A DNA stretch of 64,000 nt from Excoecaria cochinchinensis (Eukaryota > Streptophyta > Magnoliopsida > Malpighiales > Euphorbiaceae), in contig CANTUQ010000101.1 in assembly GCA_947683425.1 (NCBI GenBank), positions 29,163,001 through 29,227,000 on the forward strand, in the 5' to 3' direction. Within the stretch, counting starts at the first letter, position 1. Each line of letters begins with the position of its first letter. This document shows, one piece after another, positions 1-10,171 of the stretch. The translations under genes and the position numbers were made by a program. The notes beneath the pieces are model-generated. The model saw nothing but the letters and a program-made list of their open reading frames with translations, was not told the origin of the DNA and made no database searches.

Positions 1-243
1 AGAAGACTGCTTCAATCCATACAAAGATCTAGTCAACTTGCATACCTGATTAGATACAGCCTTAGCATATCCTTCAACTGGTATCATGTATAATTTCTTA
101 TCGATAAAACCATGAAGAAAAGCATTATTGATATCCAGTTGAGAAAGAGACCACTTTTTCGTTGCAACTAAAGCCAAAAACACACGAACAATGATTGTTT
201 TGGCAATAGGAGAAAAACTCTTTGTATAATCAATCCCTTCTAC
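1..243 (-). pseudogene. Copia-A reverse transcriptase, central part
   Basis: The minus strand reads as copia RT (RVT_2) with the signatures SFSPIAK, QLDINNAFLHG and SLYGLKQ. It continues directly from the RT part at 2146-2565 once the CACTA element is removed, the break falling just after the KGYNQ motif. The rest of RT and RNase H lie outside the window. Confidence 0.9.
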
Positions 244-261
244 CACTACAAGAAAATTGCT

Positions 262-706
262 ATTTAGCGACGGATATAATTTTCCATCACTAAAAAAGAA
301 GGAAAATATTCTCTCCATTTTTTAGCGACGGATAAAGTATTCCGTCGCTAAATATGGCGCCGATAAATCGTGGGATTATTTGCTACAAAAATTAGCAACG
401 GAAGTCATTTTCGTCGCTAAAAATTAGCAACAGAAATTAATTTTTGTAGCTAAATAGCGACGGAAATTAGCTTCAATCGCAAAAAATATTAATTAAAATT
501 TTTAAAAACTGAAGTTTATTTTCGTAGCTAAATAGCGACGGAAATTAGCTTCCGTCACAAAAAAATATTAATTAAAATTTTCAAAAAAATTTTAGCGACG
601 GAATTTAATATCCGTCTCTAAAAATTAGCGATGGAAGTAAATTTCCGTAACTAAATAGCGACGAAAATTAACTTCCATTGCTAAAAACATAATTAATATT
701 TTCTAT
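262..706. repeat. CACTA-1 left subterminal palindrome array
   Basis: Repeated units of the type TTAGCGACGGAAATT and their reverse complements, separated by AT-rich spacers. Such subterminal repeats bind the TNPA-like transposase in characterised CACTA elements. Several copies have point changes such as GCGATGG or GCGACGA. Confidence 0.85.
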
Positions 707-722
707 TATATAAAATAATTTT

Positions 723-1190
723 TTGACTTTTTTTTACCCCACCCTCCTCTCTCCTCCCTCTTCTTTTCCCTCTCTCCTCCCTCTCTTCTCTCTCTGTATT
801 TTTCGTCCTTCTTCTTCTCTCCCCCACCGCCGGATGGCCAAATCTTGGCCAGTTGTCATCACCGCTGCCACCGCGTGGAAGGGCCACCAGCTTCGCCGCT
901 TGCTCCGCCTACCTTGCCCCCTCTCGTACGCAGCAGATCTGGTTGCTTGTTCGCCGTCGCGAGTTGGTCCGCCCCCTCTTGCCGTCGCGCGTTGCTCCCT
1001 GCCTGCTTTGCCACCTCTTGAACGTGCTACATCTGGCCGCTTGCCCTCTCACGAGCCTTCCTCCGCCCCTTCCTCCTCTCGCACTAGATCCACCGTCTTC
1101 CTCTGCCCTTTCCTCCTCTCCGCCGAGATCCGCCGCCTTCCTCCTCTTGCGCTGGATCCGTTGCCCTCTGGCGCTGGTGCTACCCGAGAG
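723..1190 (+). other. CACTA-1 CT-rich leader and GC-rich first exon
   Basis: A pyrimidine-rich leader (about 725-825) is followed by a GC-rich stretch open from ATG 834 to 1190. It ends at a strong splice donor (CCGAGAG then GTGAGT at 1191). The peptide is low complexity (Ser, Pro, Leu, Arg) with no recognisable domain. Its place just inside the subterminal array, and the donor, suggest a promoter-proximal exon. Splicing to the next acceptor at 1298 does not keep frame: the ATG 834 frame meets a stop in the Aquarius fragment. I see this as a transcribed leader rather than a functional protein. Confidence 0.5.
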
Positions 1191-1298
1191 GTGAGTTGGA
1201 TTATTTTTCAATTTTTCTGTTAAATATATGTGTATTTTTTAATTTTGATGTTATTGAAATAAATTGGAGAATTGCATGTTGATAGGAAATTTTTTTAG

Positions 1299-1423
1299 AG
1301 TATTTTGACACTTTAATGAGGAGGAAACCTAAGGAAAATAATTTCAAAGCAATTCTGGAATCAATAAGAGATCTCATGAATGAATATTGCATTGTTCCTG
1401 ATTGGTTGCATAACATATTTTTG
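1299..1423 (+). pseudogene. AQR: Captured exon fragment of Aquarius (intron-binding spliceosomal helicase)
   Basis: After a TTTTTTAG acceptor the frame reads YFDTLMRRKPKENNFK, AILESIRDLMNEYCIVPDW, then LHNIFL. This matches a highly conserved stretch of plant Aquarius/EMB2765, an RNA helicase-like protein that binds introns in the spliceosome. Similarity stops abruptly after LHNIFL, where the family continues GYG. Sequence related to a Ran GTPase intron follows. The fragment has no stop and looks little diverged, which suggests recent capture. It is under a tenth of the parent gene and cannot make a helicase. Confidence 0.85.
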
Positions 1424-1432
1424 TGGTTTTAG

Positions 1433-1502
1433 GCTTTACCAAATCAACAAACTGTGGATTATCCTAGCTTCAAGCTTGTGATTGTTGGCGATGGAGGCAC
1501 TG
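1433..1502 (+). pseudogene. RAN: Captured exon of Ran GTPase
   Basis: After the acceptor GGTTTTAG the frame reads ALPNQQTVDYPSFK then LVIVGDGGTG. This is the N-terminus of plant Ran, the GTPase that drives nuclear transport, including the start of its P-loop (GDGGTGKT). It stops at a donor-like G then GTAAAT, so an intact exon with both splice sites was taken. The start codon, the rest of the P-loop, the switch regions and the C-terminus are missing. It lies 10 bp from the Aquarius fragment in the same orientation. Confidence 0.88.
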
Positions 1503-1875
1503 GTAAATTTCCTTTTCACTTTCTTTTTAATTCGGTTAATTTTGTTTCTTGATTGCCGATAGGGTCTCAAATTGAATTGGCTTGGTTTGAAAAGATTTGG
1601 TGGGAACGTAGTGGGAGTAACTATAAGCAAAAGTTGATAATAACTTTGAATTGTGTTCTATTGCATAACTAGTTTCTTTGCAACCATTTAATTTGCTTTT
1701 GGCCTTCTCAATGTGGAAATGTATGCTTGCTTGTACCTGTTTCTATTTTAGTTGTCATTTTCATTATGCTTTCATCTTAGATATAAAATATTGCATTTAT
1801 TTGATTGTTGCTGAAATTTGTCCATTGGAATTATGCTTACTGGAATTGTTTATTTAGTTTTTTTTTAGTTTTTTT
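1503..1875. other. CACTA-1 interior without recognised gene
   Basis: An AT-rich stretch starting like a Ran intron. The short segment 1575-1625 resembles coding sequence weakly, but I could not assign it. Nothing else is visible. Confidence 0.5.
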
Positions 1876-2130
1876 AAATTACCGATGGAAAATTCCGTCG
1901 GTAAAAATAAAAAATAAATAATTTTGAAATTTGCCAACGGAATAGTAATTTTTGTTTGCAATTTTTCCGATGGAATTTATCTTCCGTTGGGAAAATTGCC
2001 GACGGAAATGTTGTTCCGTCGGTAAATTACTGACGAAATTTAATATTTCGTATTTGCCGATGGAATAACTTTTCGTTGGTAATTTAATTTCCCGACGAAA
2101 AATCCTGACTTTACGTCGGGAAAAATTTAA
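1876..2130. repeat. CACTA-1 right subterminal palindrome array
   Basis: Units of the type GCCGACGGAA and TTCCGTCGG, differing from the left array by CC instead of GC before GACGGAA. They end in the terminal repeat TTTCTTGTAGTA. Confidence 0.85.
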
Positions 2131-2145
2131 TTTCTTGTAGTATAC

Positions 2146-2692
2146 CTGATTATATCCTTTTACAACCAGCCGCACCTTATATCTATCTATAGTTCCATCA
2201 GCCTTCAATTTCAATTTGAAAACCCATTTTGAACCGATAGCAACCTTGCCAATAGGAAGAGAAGTAAGCTTCCACGTGTTGTTCTTATTTAAAGCATCTA
2301 ATTTTGCTTGCATTGCAGCCACCCAATGAGGATTCACCTTTGCTTCGTGATAAGATTTTGGTTCCTGAACAACATCCAATTGAGCAATGAAAGCAATATG
2401 ACGAGTAGAGAAACAATAAGGAATAACAAAGGGAAAAGCTGGAATTGTGTAAGCATTGAAAGAAGATGTTATAGCAGAAGTGCGAGGTTGAAGAATAGCA
2501 TTTGAAATAAAATATGACATCCATTGTGGCCTTTTCTTAGTTCTACCACTTTGTCTAATTGGCATAACAGAAGTGGAAGGAACTTCATTAAGATCTTAAT
2601 TATGAACAATAGCATCAAGACCATCCTTTGCTAAATTATTAGTATTATCTGCCATTTCTTCATTATTAATAACACCAGTAGGAATATTTTCT
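2146..2692 (-). pseudogene. Copia-A reverse transcriptase, N-terminal part
   Basis: Minus-strand reading contains WVAAMQAKLDALNKNNTW and GSKWVFKLKLKADG, ending at VRLVVKGYNQ, the usual start of copia RVT_2. After 2143 the frame runs into CACTA-1. Upstream (2566-2692) is the poorly conserved integrase-RT linker. Confidence 0.88.
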
Positions 2693-3688
2693 TCAAGTTG
2701 ACCTACTGGTAGAGTAAAGAAATAGAAGTGACAGAATCAGAATTAGCAATTCCTTTGGCAAAAGGAAAAATTCCTTCATTGAAAACCACATCCTGCTTAG
2801 AAACACCCTTTTAGTCTTCATATTATAGAGCTTGTAAGCCTTAACACCCGATGAATATCCTAAGAAGATACAAGCAGTAGATCTAGGATTGAATTTATCC
2901 TTTTGAGGAAAAACATCAGTGGCATAACATAGTGAACCGAAAACTCTCAAAAGATTATAATGAGGTGACTTTTGATATAAAATTTCAAAAGGTGTTTTCC
3001 AAGAAAGCAACCTTATAGGAAGTCTGTTAATAAGAAAAGTTGCATGTAGAATAGATTCTCCCCAGAAAACATTCAACAAATTAGCCTGAAACAACAAAGC
3101 CCTAGCCACCTGAAGCAAGTGTTTATGTTTTCTTTCAACGACTCCGTTTTGTTATGGAGTATGCATATAACTTTATTGATTTATAATGTCCAATTCAGCA
3201 AGCAAAGTCTGGAATTTAGCACTCATGAACTCCAAGCCATTATCAATCCGAATAGATTTTATCTTGACATTAAATTAAGTCTTAATCAAGTTAATAAACT
3301 GATGCATGATTGTGAAAGTTTGATTTTTATGCTGCATGAGGTATGTCCAAACACATCTGCTGTAATCATCAACTATGGTTAGAAAATAATAAGCTCCATT
3401 TAGGGATGCTTTCCTATAAGGTCCCCATATATCTAGATGGAGTAGCTCAAAACAGAAGTACAATGAGTAAAACTCAAAGGAAAGGATAAACAAGTTTGTT
3501 TGGCTAAGGGACAAATTGGACATAGCTTACAAAGGCTAGAATTTTGTAGCATAAAAGATAAATGCTGCAAAATAGAATCATCAGGATGACCTAACCTTAA
3601 ATGCCATAAAGACGTAGACGAATTAACTTTATTGACTGTATTAATAGCAATACAAGTAGAAGAAGTACACTGTGAAGTACAAATAATT
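2693..3688 (-). pseudogene. Copia-A integrase
   Basis: Two reading frames are needed. The N-terminal core (3275-3523) has LHLDIWGPY and FLTIVDDYSRCVWTYLM, with the first catalytic Asp. The C-terminal part (2693-3118) has FWGESILHATFLINRLP and HYNLLRVFGSLCYA. A frame break and stops lie between them around 3120-3275. It would have inserted retrotransposon cDNA; here it is defunct. Confidence 0.88.
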
Positions 3689-5229
3689 TTAGGAGATTGA
3701 GATGGAATCTAATATCTTATCCTTTTCCAAAGAAACAAAAGAATTATATTGCTTTACAATTTTTGATAAAAAAGAATGATTATCTAGCATATGGAGACTG
3801 TTCGAAACTCTTCCCACAACAAGAACCTTTCTACTCTTCTGGTCCTTCAATAGACAGACATTAGTGTAGATAGAGAAAAAAACTGAATTAGACTGAGTAA
3901 GTTTATTTGCCAAGAGAAGATTGTGATTAAAAGAAGGCAAAAAAAGAGTGTCTTTAAGAATGATCTTATCATGCAATATGACATGACCAACTTGAGTAAC
4001 TTTGGTAATTTGTCCATCAGGCAAATGAACAGAAGTAGGAATAGACAATGTGAAGACAGTTTTAAAAATTTTGAATTATCACAAATGTGATTAGAAGCCC
4101 TTGTGTCTAGAATCCAATATTTTAGTTTAGAATTGACATTCAAAAATAAATGATTTGCCATACTTGCAAAATCATTGATATGTGTATGAACAAAATTGAC
4201 AAAATTATCACTAGCAACTTGCTTTCCTTTCACGTATTTTGCCATTTCTTGCTTATTGAATTCTGCCATACATAATTGTTTATCATCAAAGTCCATATCA
4301 ACTGGTGACTCTGCCATGTTCACTTGAGTCTTGGCCAAATTTTTCTCTTTTTTTCCTTTGAGATCTTTATACCAGTTAGGATATCCGACTAGTTTAAAAC
4401 AAGTCTTCCTTACATGCCCTGTAACTTTATAGTAATCACAAAACTGATCTTTTTTCTTGTTATATTTCTTCTTCCAGTTTCCCTTAAGCTTGTCATTTCC
4501 CTTCACTATCATAACACTAGTCTTCAAAGAATCTCCCAAAATCCTATGGATCTGTCTTTGAGACTCAATAGTTTGAATCATCAAATAAGCCTTATTAACA
4601 GTTGGTATAGGTTCTAAGATCAAGGTCTGATTTTTTACTGCCTCATATGACTCATTTAATCCAATTAAAAACTGAATCAATCGATTACTCAAATCCATTT
4701 CTTCAAGTCTTTTTGTTAACATTACAAGTGCATTTTCGATAATCACAAAAAGACAATGACTTAATCCGATTAAGATCATCTCAGAGTTTTGACAATTTAT
4801 TAAAATATACTATCATATTTACATTACCTTGTTCAATAGAATTGATCTATCTTTGAAATTGAAAAACTCTTGGGCCATTACTAATGCTAAATCTCTCCTC
4901 CAGTTGATCCCAAAGAGCCTTGGCATTGGAGCAATACAAGAAATGTTTAGCCAAATCCTTTGATAAGGATCCAAGAATCCAATATCTGACTAAATAATTC
5001 GACTGCCTCCATTTCAAGTAATCAGCACTCGATCATCAAGTTTCTTCACAGTACCATCAATAAAACCTAATTTATTTTTAGCACCTAACGAGATATGAAT
5101 CGCAATGCTCCAAGTTAGGTAGTTATTTCCTAATAAAGGTGTAGTAACCAAAGAAAATCCAACATTATCACCAGTTTGAGAAGTATAGCCATCTTTCTCT
5201 CCCATTGCATTCACTCTAGAAGCAACTTC
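3689..5229 (-). pseudogene. Copia-A gag and protease
   Basis: From 5229 downward is the copia gag N-terminus (VTTPLLGNNYLTWSIAI), then a UBN2-type capsid region broken by stops around 4780-5010. A zinc knuckle follows with its second Cys replaced (CDYYKVTGHVRKTC). The protease motif has changed to LDTRASNHI (DTG to DTR), expected to kill aspartic protease activity. The start codon lies on the far side of CACTA-2, at 8689. Confidence 0.85.
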
Positions 5230-5235
5230 CACTAC

Positions 5236-5535
5236 AAGAATTTAAAGGTTTCCCGACGGAAATTCCCGACGGAAAGTCAGGATTTTCCGTCGGAAAATTT
5301 AATTGCCGACGGAATTCAATTCCGTCGGCAAGTTGATCGTAGCTAAAATTACCGACGGAAAAATTTCCGTCGGTAAAATTACCGACGGAATATTAAATTC
5401 CGTCGGTAATTTTTCCGACGGAATAGTAATTTCCGTCGGTAAATTACCGACGGAAATTACTATTCCGTCGGAAAAACTACCGATTTTTTTTATTTTTACC
5501 GACGGAATTTTCCGTCGGTATTCCGTCAATAATTT
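5236..5535. repeat. CACTA-2 left subterminal palindrome array
   Basis: Near-perfect alternating copies of ACCGACGGAA and TTCCGTCGGT, so the 300 bp can fold into nested hairpins. Copies are more uniform than in CACTA-1. Confidence 0.9.
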
Positions 5536-6467
5536 AAAAAAATAATAAAAAAATTCCATTTCTTATATTTCGATAGTTTTCTTATAAAATTTTTATTTAT
5601 TTTTTTTAATGATAAAATTTCTAATAATATAAAAATTATAAGTAACAAAAAAATAATATAATTGAGAATATATTAATTATAGCAAAAAATATTTGCTATA
5701 ATATAAAAATAATCTATTATCATAAAAATAATTACAAAAATTAAATTGTTTATAAGTTCCTAACTAAGTACAAATTTATTATCATACTCTTACTATCTAA
5801 ATACAACTCATATATAAATACAACTCGCCCTCTATCCACCAAACTCTCAAGCCGAACTATTCCTTTTAATTCGTCCCGTAGATATTTACTTGAACGTCGA
5901 AATCTCCATTAATAAAAATCCATCTCTTCCTTTTCATTAATAAAAATCCATCTCTTCCTCAACCAAAAACTACTGCAAATAGAAATATTCATCATCTGAT
6001 ATAATATAAACTGTTGATACATTCTCATCTTGCACCTAATGTAATCCAACAAATTAATAACAAAAAAATTAATCAACCAAATAATAAAAGGCACAAAGAG
6101 GGCACAAATAATGTTCAAAAGATTAATCAACCAAATAATCAACCATATAATCAACCATATAATGTTGCAAATTATATGTGAACTGAAAATAACAATTGAT
6201 CAAATATTCAAAGCATCAAACTAAATTAATTTAATGAAACAGGGTCCTAAATTAAAAAGCATCCCAACATTACAATAAAATTGAAATAAGATTAATTCAC
6301 TGTTTTACGCATGATGATGGTGGTGGGATCCAAGGGATACAATGCCAGAATTTTCTATTAATGAATCATGCTACAAAAAGAAATAAAGTCATAAGAAGGT
6401 GGTAGTTGCAAACTCAGTGCAACTGCCAGAAAAGAGTAAATAGAAAATGAAATTAAGAGATCATTAC
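5536..6467. other. CACTA-2 AT-rich interior
   Basis: About 930 bp of AT-rich sequence with no supported gene. A short direct repeat sits at 5909-5960 and another at 6075-6165 (AATCAACCAAATAAT type). Confidence 0.5.
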
Positions 6468-6585
6468 TCTGAATTTTCTGAAGCAGTTTTTCCACCATAA
6501 TTTTCTGCTGCACACCACTTAAAGTCTCTGAGTTCATTATTGCATTCGAAACAACAATAACTATTGATGGAGATGTGGCGTTCAC
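6468..6585 (-). pseudogene. RRP40: Captured RRP40 exon (downstream)
   Basis: On the minus strand, after the acceptor AATATAG, the frame reads VNATSPSIVIVV, SNAIMNSETLSG, then QQKIMVEKLLQKIQ. This is the C-terminal region of plant RRP40 (EXOSC3), the S1/KH cap subunit of the RNA exosome. It ends at a donor-like GTAATG. The frame is continuous with the upstream RRP40 exon at 7037-7127. Confidence 0.88.
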
Positions 6586-7036
6586 CTATATTCATAAGCA
6601 TGTCAAAATAACATATACAGATGTTGAAAAGTGTGGTCAATAAGTTCCCAGAATGTGAAAGAAAAGAGAGAAATGGCCGCCACATGGAAGAATGTTTTTA
6701 TAACAGTTTGCAATTCACCTTTCTGTGCATTAAATAGTAGCAAAAATAGATATTTTAGTTACAATATAAAGGAATGGTGTAACCCTGTGATTGAACTGTC
6801 GCATAAAGTTTTACGGGAAAAAAACTAAAAAGAGAATGCACAAACATCAGCGATAGACGCAAAACAGAATGTTCACACGCAAAACAGAATGTCTTGTGAA
6901 CATTCTTAAACTGGCCCAGAGCGACCATCGTGCTTAAATTAGAAAAATGATAATGACACCAAACACAAAGAAAGGAGTTGGGGCTAACAAATCTGTATTG
7001 GAAACAAATATTACAGTTCTGCACACAGATTCATAC

Positions 7037-7127
7037 CCAAACTCGGCCATTTATACCAACTGCTATCTCAAAGGAGAGTTTATTGCCAAGAGCCTCAAGA
7101 ACAGGGCATGTTGGTGAGCTCATCAAC
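7037..7127 (-). pseudogene. RRP40: Captured RRP40 exon (upstream)
   Basis: After the acceptor CTGTTAG the minus strand reads LMSSPTCPV, LEALGNKLSFEIAVG, then INGRVW and a GTATGA donor. This is the KH-side region of RRP40. Spliced to 6468-6585 the frame is intact across the joint. Joined to the leader exon at 7489-7747 the frame is lost after two codons, so a leader-RRP40 fusion protein is not predicted from these sites. Confidence 0.88.
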
Positions 7128-7240
7128 CTAACAGATATAAAAGGTTTGTCACCACAACAAGATCAATGGTATAGTAACATCATAATTTGAGATATAGCAA
7201 CAATGCCAAGGCAGTGACGTTTTCTGTTTCATTAAACTGA

Positions 7241-7395
7241 GAAGAATTTCCAAATCAGATTAATTCAATTCCAATTCCAATTTAATCATAATTTCAATTG
7301 AATCAATTTCAATCTAATTCTCAAATTAAATCAATCCAATTCCAATTAAATCAGTGCAATTTCAATTTTCAATTAACTCAATTCCAATCCAATTC
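7241..7395. repeat. AT-rich imperfect repeat (AATTCCAATTCC type)
   Basis: Degenerate tandem words of the AATTCCAATT kind inside CACTA-2. Low complexity, no function assigned. Confidence 0.6.
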
Positions 7396-7447
7396 TCAAA
7401 TGGAAACATGAAAACACATATCAAATCATATCATATGCCAAAATGAT

Positions 7448-7473
7448 AATAATAATAATAATAATAATAATAA
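7448..7473. repeat. (AAT)n microsatellite
   Basis: About nine AAT units in CACTA-2 next to the leader-exon donor. Confidence 0.9.
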
Positions 7474-7488
7474 CTGGAATGCTGATAC

Positions 7489-7747
7489 CTGATGGTTGAA
7501 GCACTGACGGCGAGTGAGGAGCGGCGACCGGCGAGTGAGGATCGGCGACCGGCGAGTGAGGATCGGCGACGAGTGAGGGAGGCGGAGCAGATCTGTCGCA
7601 CGAAGGAGGTGGAGTAGATCTGACGCGAGCAAGGAAGGCAGAACAGATCTGGTGAGCCAGGGAGGCGGAGGGGTGCGGGGAAGGCGACGAAGTGGGCCGC
7701 TGAGACGAGGAGGGAGGGAAGGCGGCGGAGTGGGCGGCTGGGGCCAT
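7489..7747 (-). other. CACTA-2 GC-rich leader exon
   Basis: On the minus strand an ATG at 7747 opens a GC-rich, Ser/Pro-rich frame that ends at a CAG then GTATCAG donor (GT at 7488-7487). Inside are three copies of a 24-25 bp repeat around 7510-7570. No known domain. Position and composition parallel the leaders of CACTA-1 and CACTA-3. Confidence 0.45.
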
Positions 7748-8034
7748 GGGGGCGGCGGCGGCTGCTGCTAAGGTGAGCGAGAGAGAGAGGGGCGCGCGAG
7801 AGAGAGGGGCGCGCGAGAGAGAGGGGCGCGCGAGAGAGAGGGGCGCGCGAGAGAGAGGGGCGGAGGGGGCAGGGTGGGGCAGGCGGCGGCGAGGGCGGCT
7901 GAGGGGCGGGCGGCGGCGAGGGCGGCTGGGGCGAGGGCTGGGGCGGCGGTGGAGTGAGGCGGCCTGGGTCAGCTCGCGAGAGAGAGAAAGAAATAAAGGA
8001 GGAGGGAAGAAAAGAAAACTATTTTTAATATAAA
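7748..8034. repeat. GC-rich and GA-rich low-complexity segment
   Basis: Tandem copies of a roughly 18-bp unit (GAGAGAGAGGGGCGCGC type, 7785-7862) followed by GGCGGC runs. On the minus strand this is the CT-rich leader upstream of the exon at 7489-7747. Confidence 0.7.
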
Positions 8035-8660
8035 CTTTTTAGCGACGGTTATTCAAACCGTCGCTAAAAAAATAAATATTTTATTTTATTTTTAGCGACG
8101 GTTGTAATATCCGTCGCTAAAATATATAAAATAAATTAATTAAAATATTTTTAGCGACGGAATTTAATATCCGTCGCTAATTCCCGACGGAAATTGAATT
8201 CCGTCGCTAATTTTAGCGACGGATTTAATTTCCGTCGCTAAAATATATAAAATAAATTAGTTAAAATATTTTTAGCGACGGGATTTAATTTCCGTCGCTA
8301 ATTCCCGACGGAAATTAAATTCCGTCGCTAATTTTAGCGACGGAATTCAATTTCCGTCGCTAAAATATATAAAATAAATTAGTTAAAATATTTTTAGCGA
8401 CGGAATTTAATTTCCGTCGCTAATTCCCGACGGAAATTAAATTCCGTCGCTAAAATTAGAGACGGAATTTAATTTCCGTCGGGAATTTCCGTAGCAATTT
8501 ATGCCGCCAAATTTACGCGCCCAATTTACCGACGGTTATATTTTCCGTCGCTATATTAGCGACGGAATATTTTTCCGTCGCTAATTAGCGACGGAAATGT
8601 CTTTTCCGTCTCTAAATAGCGACGGTACATTTTCCGTCGCTAAATTTCCGTCGGTAAATG
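8035..8660. repeat. CACTA-2 right subterminal palindrome array
   Basis: Long array of TTTAGCGACGGAATTTAA and its complement. A higher-order unit of about 120 bp is repeated three times (8160-8460), each joining GCGACGG and CCGACGG versions. Confidence 0.9.
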
Positions 8661-8677
8661 CTGATTTTCTTGTAGTG

Positions 8678-8824
8678 TTCATCACTCATGATGAATAGAG
8701 AAAAACAAATCAAGAAGATCCAGCAGATGAATAATCGAACAATCAACAAAATCAAACAAAACCTTGATTAAAAGAAAATCAAGAAACGAAAAAAAACTTT
8801 ACTCAATCTCTTGCTCTGATACCA
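8678..8824 (-). other. Copia-A gag start codon, leader and primer binding site
   Basis: The minus-strand ATG at 8689 is the likely gag start, three codons before the CACTA-2 insertion point. The leader runs to the primer binding site TGGTATCAGAGC at 8824-8813, directly abutting the LTR. Confidence 0.8.
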
Positions 8825-9040
8825 TGATACAACTCTTAAGCGAGAGACGAAGCAAACACAAAAACAGAGAAGAAGAAGCTAATTGGAAGTGAAAGTATAT
8901 CTCTTATTAAAATGAAAAATATGCAACGAAAACAAATGATAGAGTTATCACTTTATATACAACAATATTACCCAGTGAAAGACTGAACTACCCTTTTTAA
9001 AAAAAAATTATACATATAAATATAATCTTCACCAAAAAAA
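8825..9040 (-). repeat. Copia-A 5' LTR
   Basis: The minus-strand LTR ends TTGTATCA next to the primer binding site. A TATA-like TATATAAAG lies at about 8951-8960 on the minus strand. The upstream boundary is uncertain because the other LTR is outside the window. Confidence 0.65.
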
Positions 9041-9044
9041 ACCC

Positions 9045-9300
9045 AGAATCTTGTTATCTGAGGGATGATGGAGCTTTAGATTTGCTATGTGGTGGAAAAT
9101 TGTTGCCTGTAAGTAAGTTTGTTAACATACGGTTACAGTCATGCATCCAGTTATATACTGAACCAATATTTCTGTAATTTTAGGTTGAGTTAGAAAGGTA
9201 TTTGTATATATATGTGTGTGCGTGTATGTATATATTTTACCATTTTGTACTTAGAGTTTACTAGCCCAACTTATTTTTATTCATGGCGAACAGACTCACA
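9045..9300 (+). repeat. Duplicated receptor-kinase flank module, copy 1
   Basis: Starts ATCTTGTTATCTGAGGGATG and is repeated with about 10 percent divergence at 17860-18130. Shorter relatives lie at 11962-12050 and 17605-17650. One frame reads CYLRDDGALDLLCGGKLLP up to a donor-like GTAAGTAAG. No gene function recognised. Confidence 0.7.
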
Positions 9301-9379
9301 AAAGTTTTATATTTTTGATTGGTTTAGTTTAATGGTTTTCTAACACTAAAATCCTAACTAATAACTTTGCTTTATTTAT

Positions 9380-9715
9380 TTATTTTGGTAAATAGGAGTG
9401 GGCTAAGCGCACAAGCACAAAACAAAACTAAGGAAAGTAAGAAATTCCAGCTAAATCATGTTGGAGCCATTGAAGAACTTCAGCCGGAGGCTCGGGGAGC
9501 AAGTGGAAGCACGAGGGAAGAGTGCAACAAAATGGGTGGGGCAGTCAGCAACAAAGTTTGCTTCGTGATACACATGAGAGATTGTAACTTGATGGAAGTT
9601 TCCCAAAATAGCTCGAATACTATGGAATAAGGAAAAACAACTTGCATTAACATCTGGAAGTTTCCCAAAGCAACTTATTATGATCACACTCCACCACATT
9701 TTGCTCTAATTTAAT
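9380..9715 (-). pseudogene. LINE-type RNase H (RVT_3) C-terminal remnant
   Basis: The minus strand reads through NVVEC, ILGNFHQVTISHVYHEANFV and AD, the RVT_3 RNase H signature (H-x-EAN-x-x-AD) of plant non-LTR retrotransposons. It ends in an AT-rich tail. Only the last 100 or so residues are present. The same remnant occurs at 18205-18369 plus 20192-20365, so it was in the locus before the locus duplicated. Confidence 0.7.
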
Positions 9716-10171
9716 GGAAACATTGGGATTAATTTCATCTGTGGTCACTCAAGTTTGACCATTGTAATGCTATAGTCATTATTCTACTATTTATAACAAT
9801 AAAATAATTCTACTATTATTTTGTAACAAAAAAATAAAAAATGCGAAAGAATAAGCATTCTGATCAGCGGCGCATGGATTTTCTGATGAGTCAACAGTAC
9901 ACGTAATTCAAAATGTCACATAAGTGACTAAATAGATCCCACGTGGCATAAGGGAAAAAAAAGAAAGCTTTCAGATTTTTTTTGGCTCTCTCTCTCCTTC
10001 AATAAGCAGCAAAGTATCTTCGGTTATACACGAGTGAAATGCCAGCATCAATTAGAGAGTACGCAACCAAGAAGAGGTTCTTCTGCTTAACACAGTTTAT
10101 GCACGTCTTGTTTGCTCTTTTCAACTGTATCTTTATGTGCTTAAGATTTATTTCAATCTTATATTTAATCA
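9716..10171. other. Intergenic, nothing recognised
   Basis: AT-rich sequence; no supported gene or element. 10163-10171 is the left 9-bp TSD of the foldback element. Confidence 0.6.

Larger units (their letters stand above)
244..2142 (+). mobile_element. CACTA-1: Pack-CACTA element carrying Aquarius and Ran gene fragments
   Basis: The left end is CACTACAAGAAA and the right end is TTTCTTGTAGTA, an inverted repeat with one mismatch at the last base. The 3-bp duplication TAC (241-243 and 2143-2145) flanks it, as expected for CACTA transposons. Both ends carry palindromic subterminal repeats. No transposase is visible, so it is non-autonomous. The interior holds a CT-rich leader, a GC-rich exon-like stretch and fragments of two unrelated host genes in one orientation. 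It sits within the RT frame of Copia-A and is therefore younger. Confidence 0.92.
5230..8677 (-). mobile_element. CACTA-2: Pack-CACTA element carrying RRP40 exons
   Basis: Terminal inverted repeats CACTACAAGAA and TTTTCTTGTAGTG, with the 3-bp duplication TTC on both sides (5227-5229 and 8678-8680). Long subterminal palindrome arrays occupy both ends. The interior carries, on the minus strand, a GC-rich leader exon and two exons of the exosome subunit RRP40. No transposase is visible. It inserted three codons into the gag frame of Copia-A. Confidence 0.93.
1..9040 (-). mobile_element. Copia-A: degenerate Ty1-copia retrotransposon, 3' end beyond the window
   Basis: On the minus strand the order is LTR (8825 onward), primer binding site (8813-8824, TGGTATCAGAGC, complementary to initiator tRNA-Met), gag, protease, integrase and reverse transcriptase, the last running off the window at position 1. 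This is the Ty1-copia order (integrase before RT). Two CACTA elements interrupt it, at 244-2142 and 5230-8677. Several frameshifts and stops break the coding frames, so it is dead. The 3' LTR is not in the window, so its TSD and age cannot be read here. The outer edge near 9040 is set only by where a duplicated host module resumes. Confidence 0.85.

Noticed and set aside
7746..8033. Plus-strand frame rich in Arg/Glu/Gly
   Set aside because: Low-complexity GAGAGGGGCGCG repeat; the opposite strand has the leader exon of CACTA-2.
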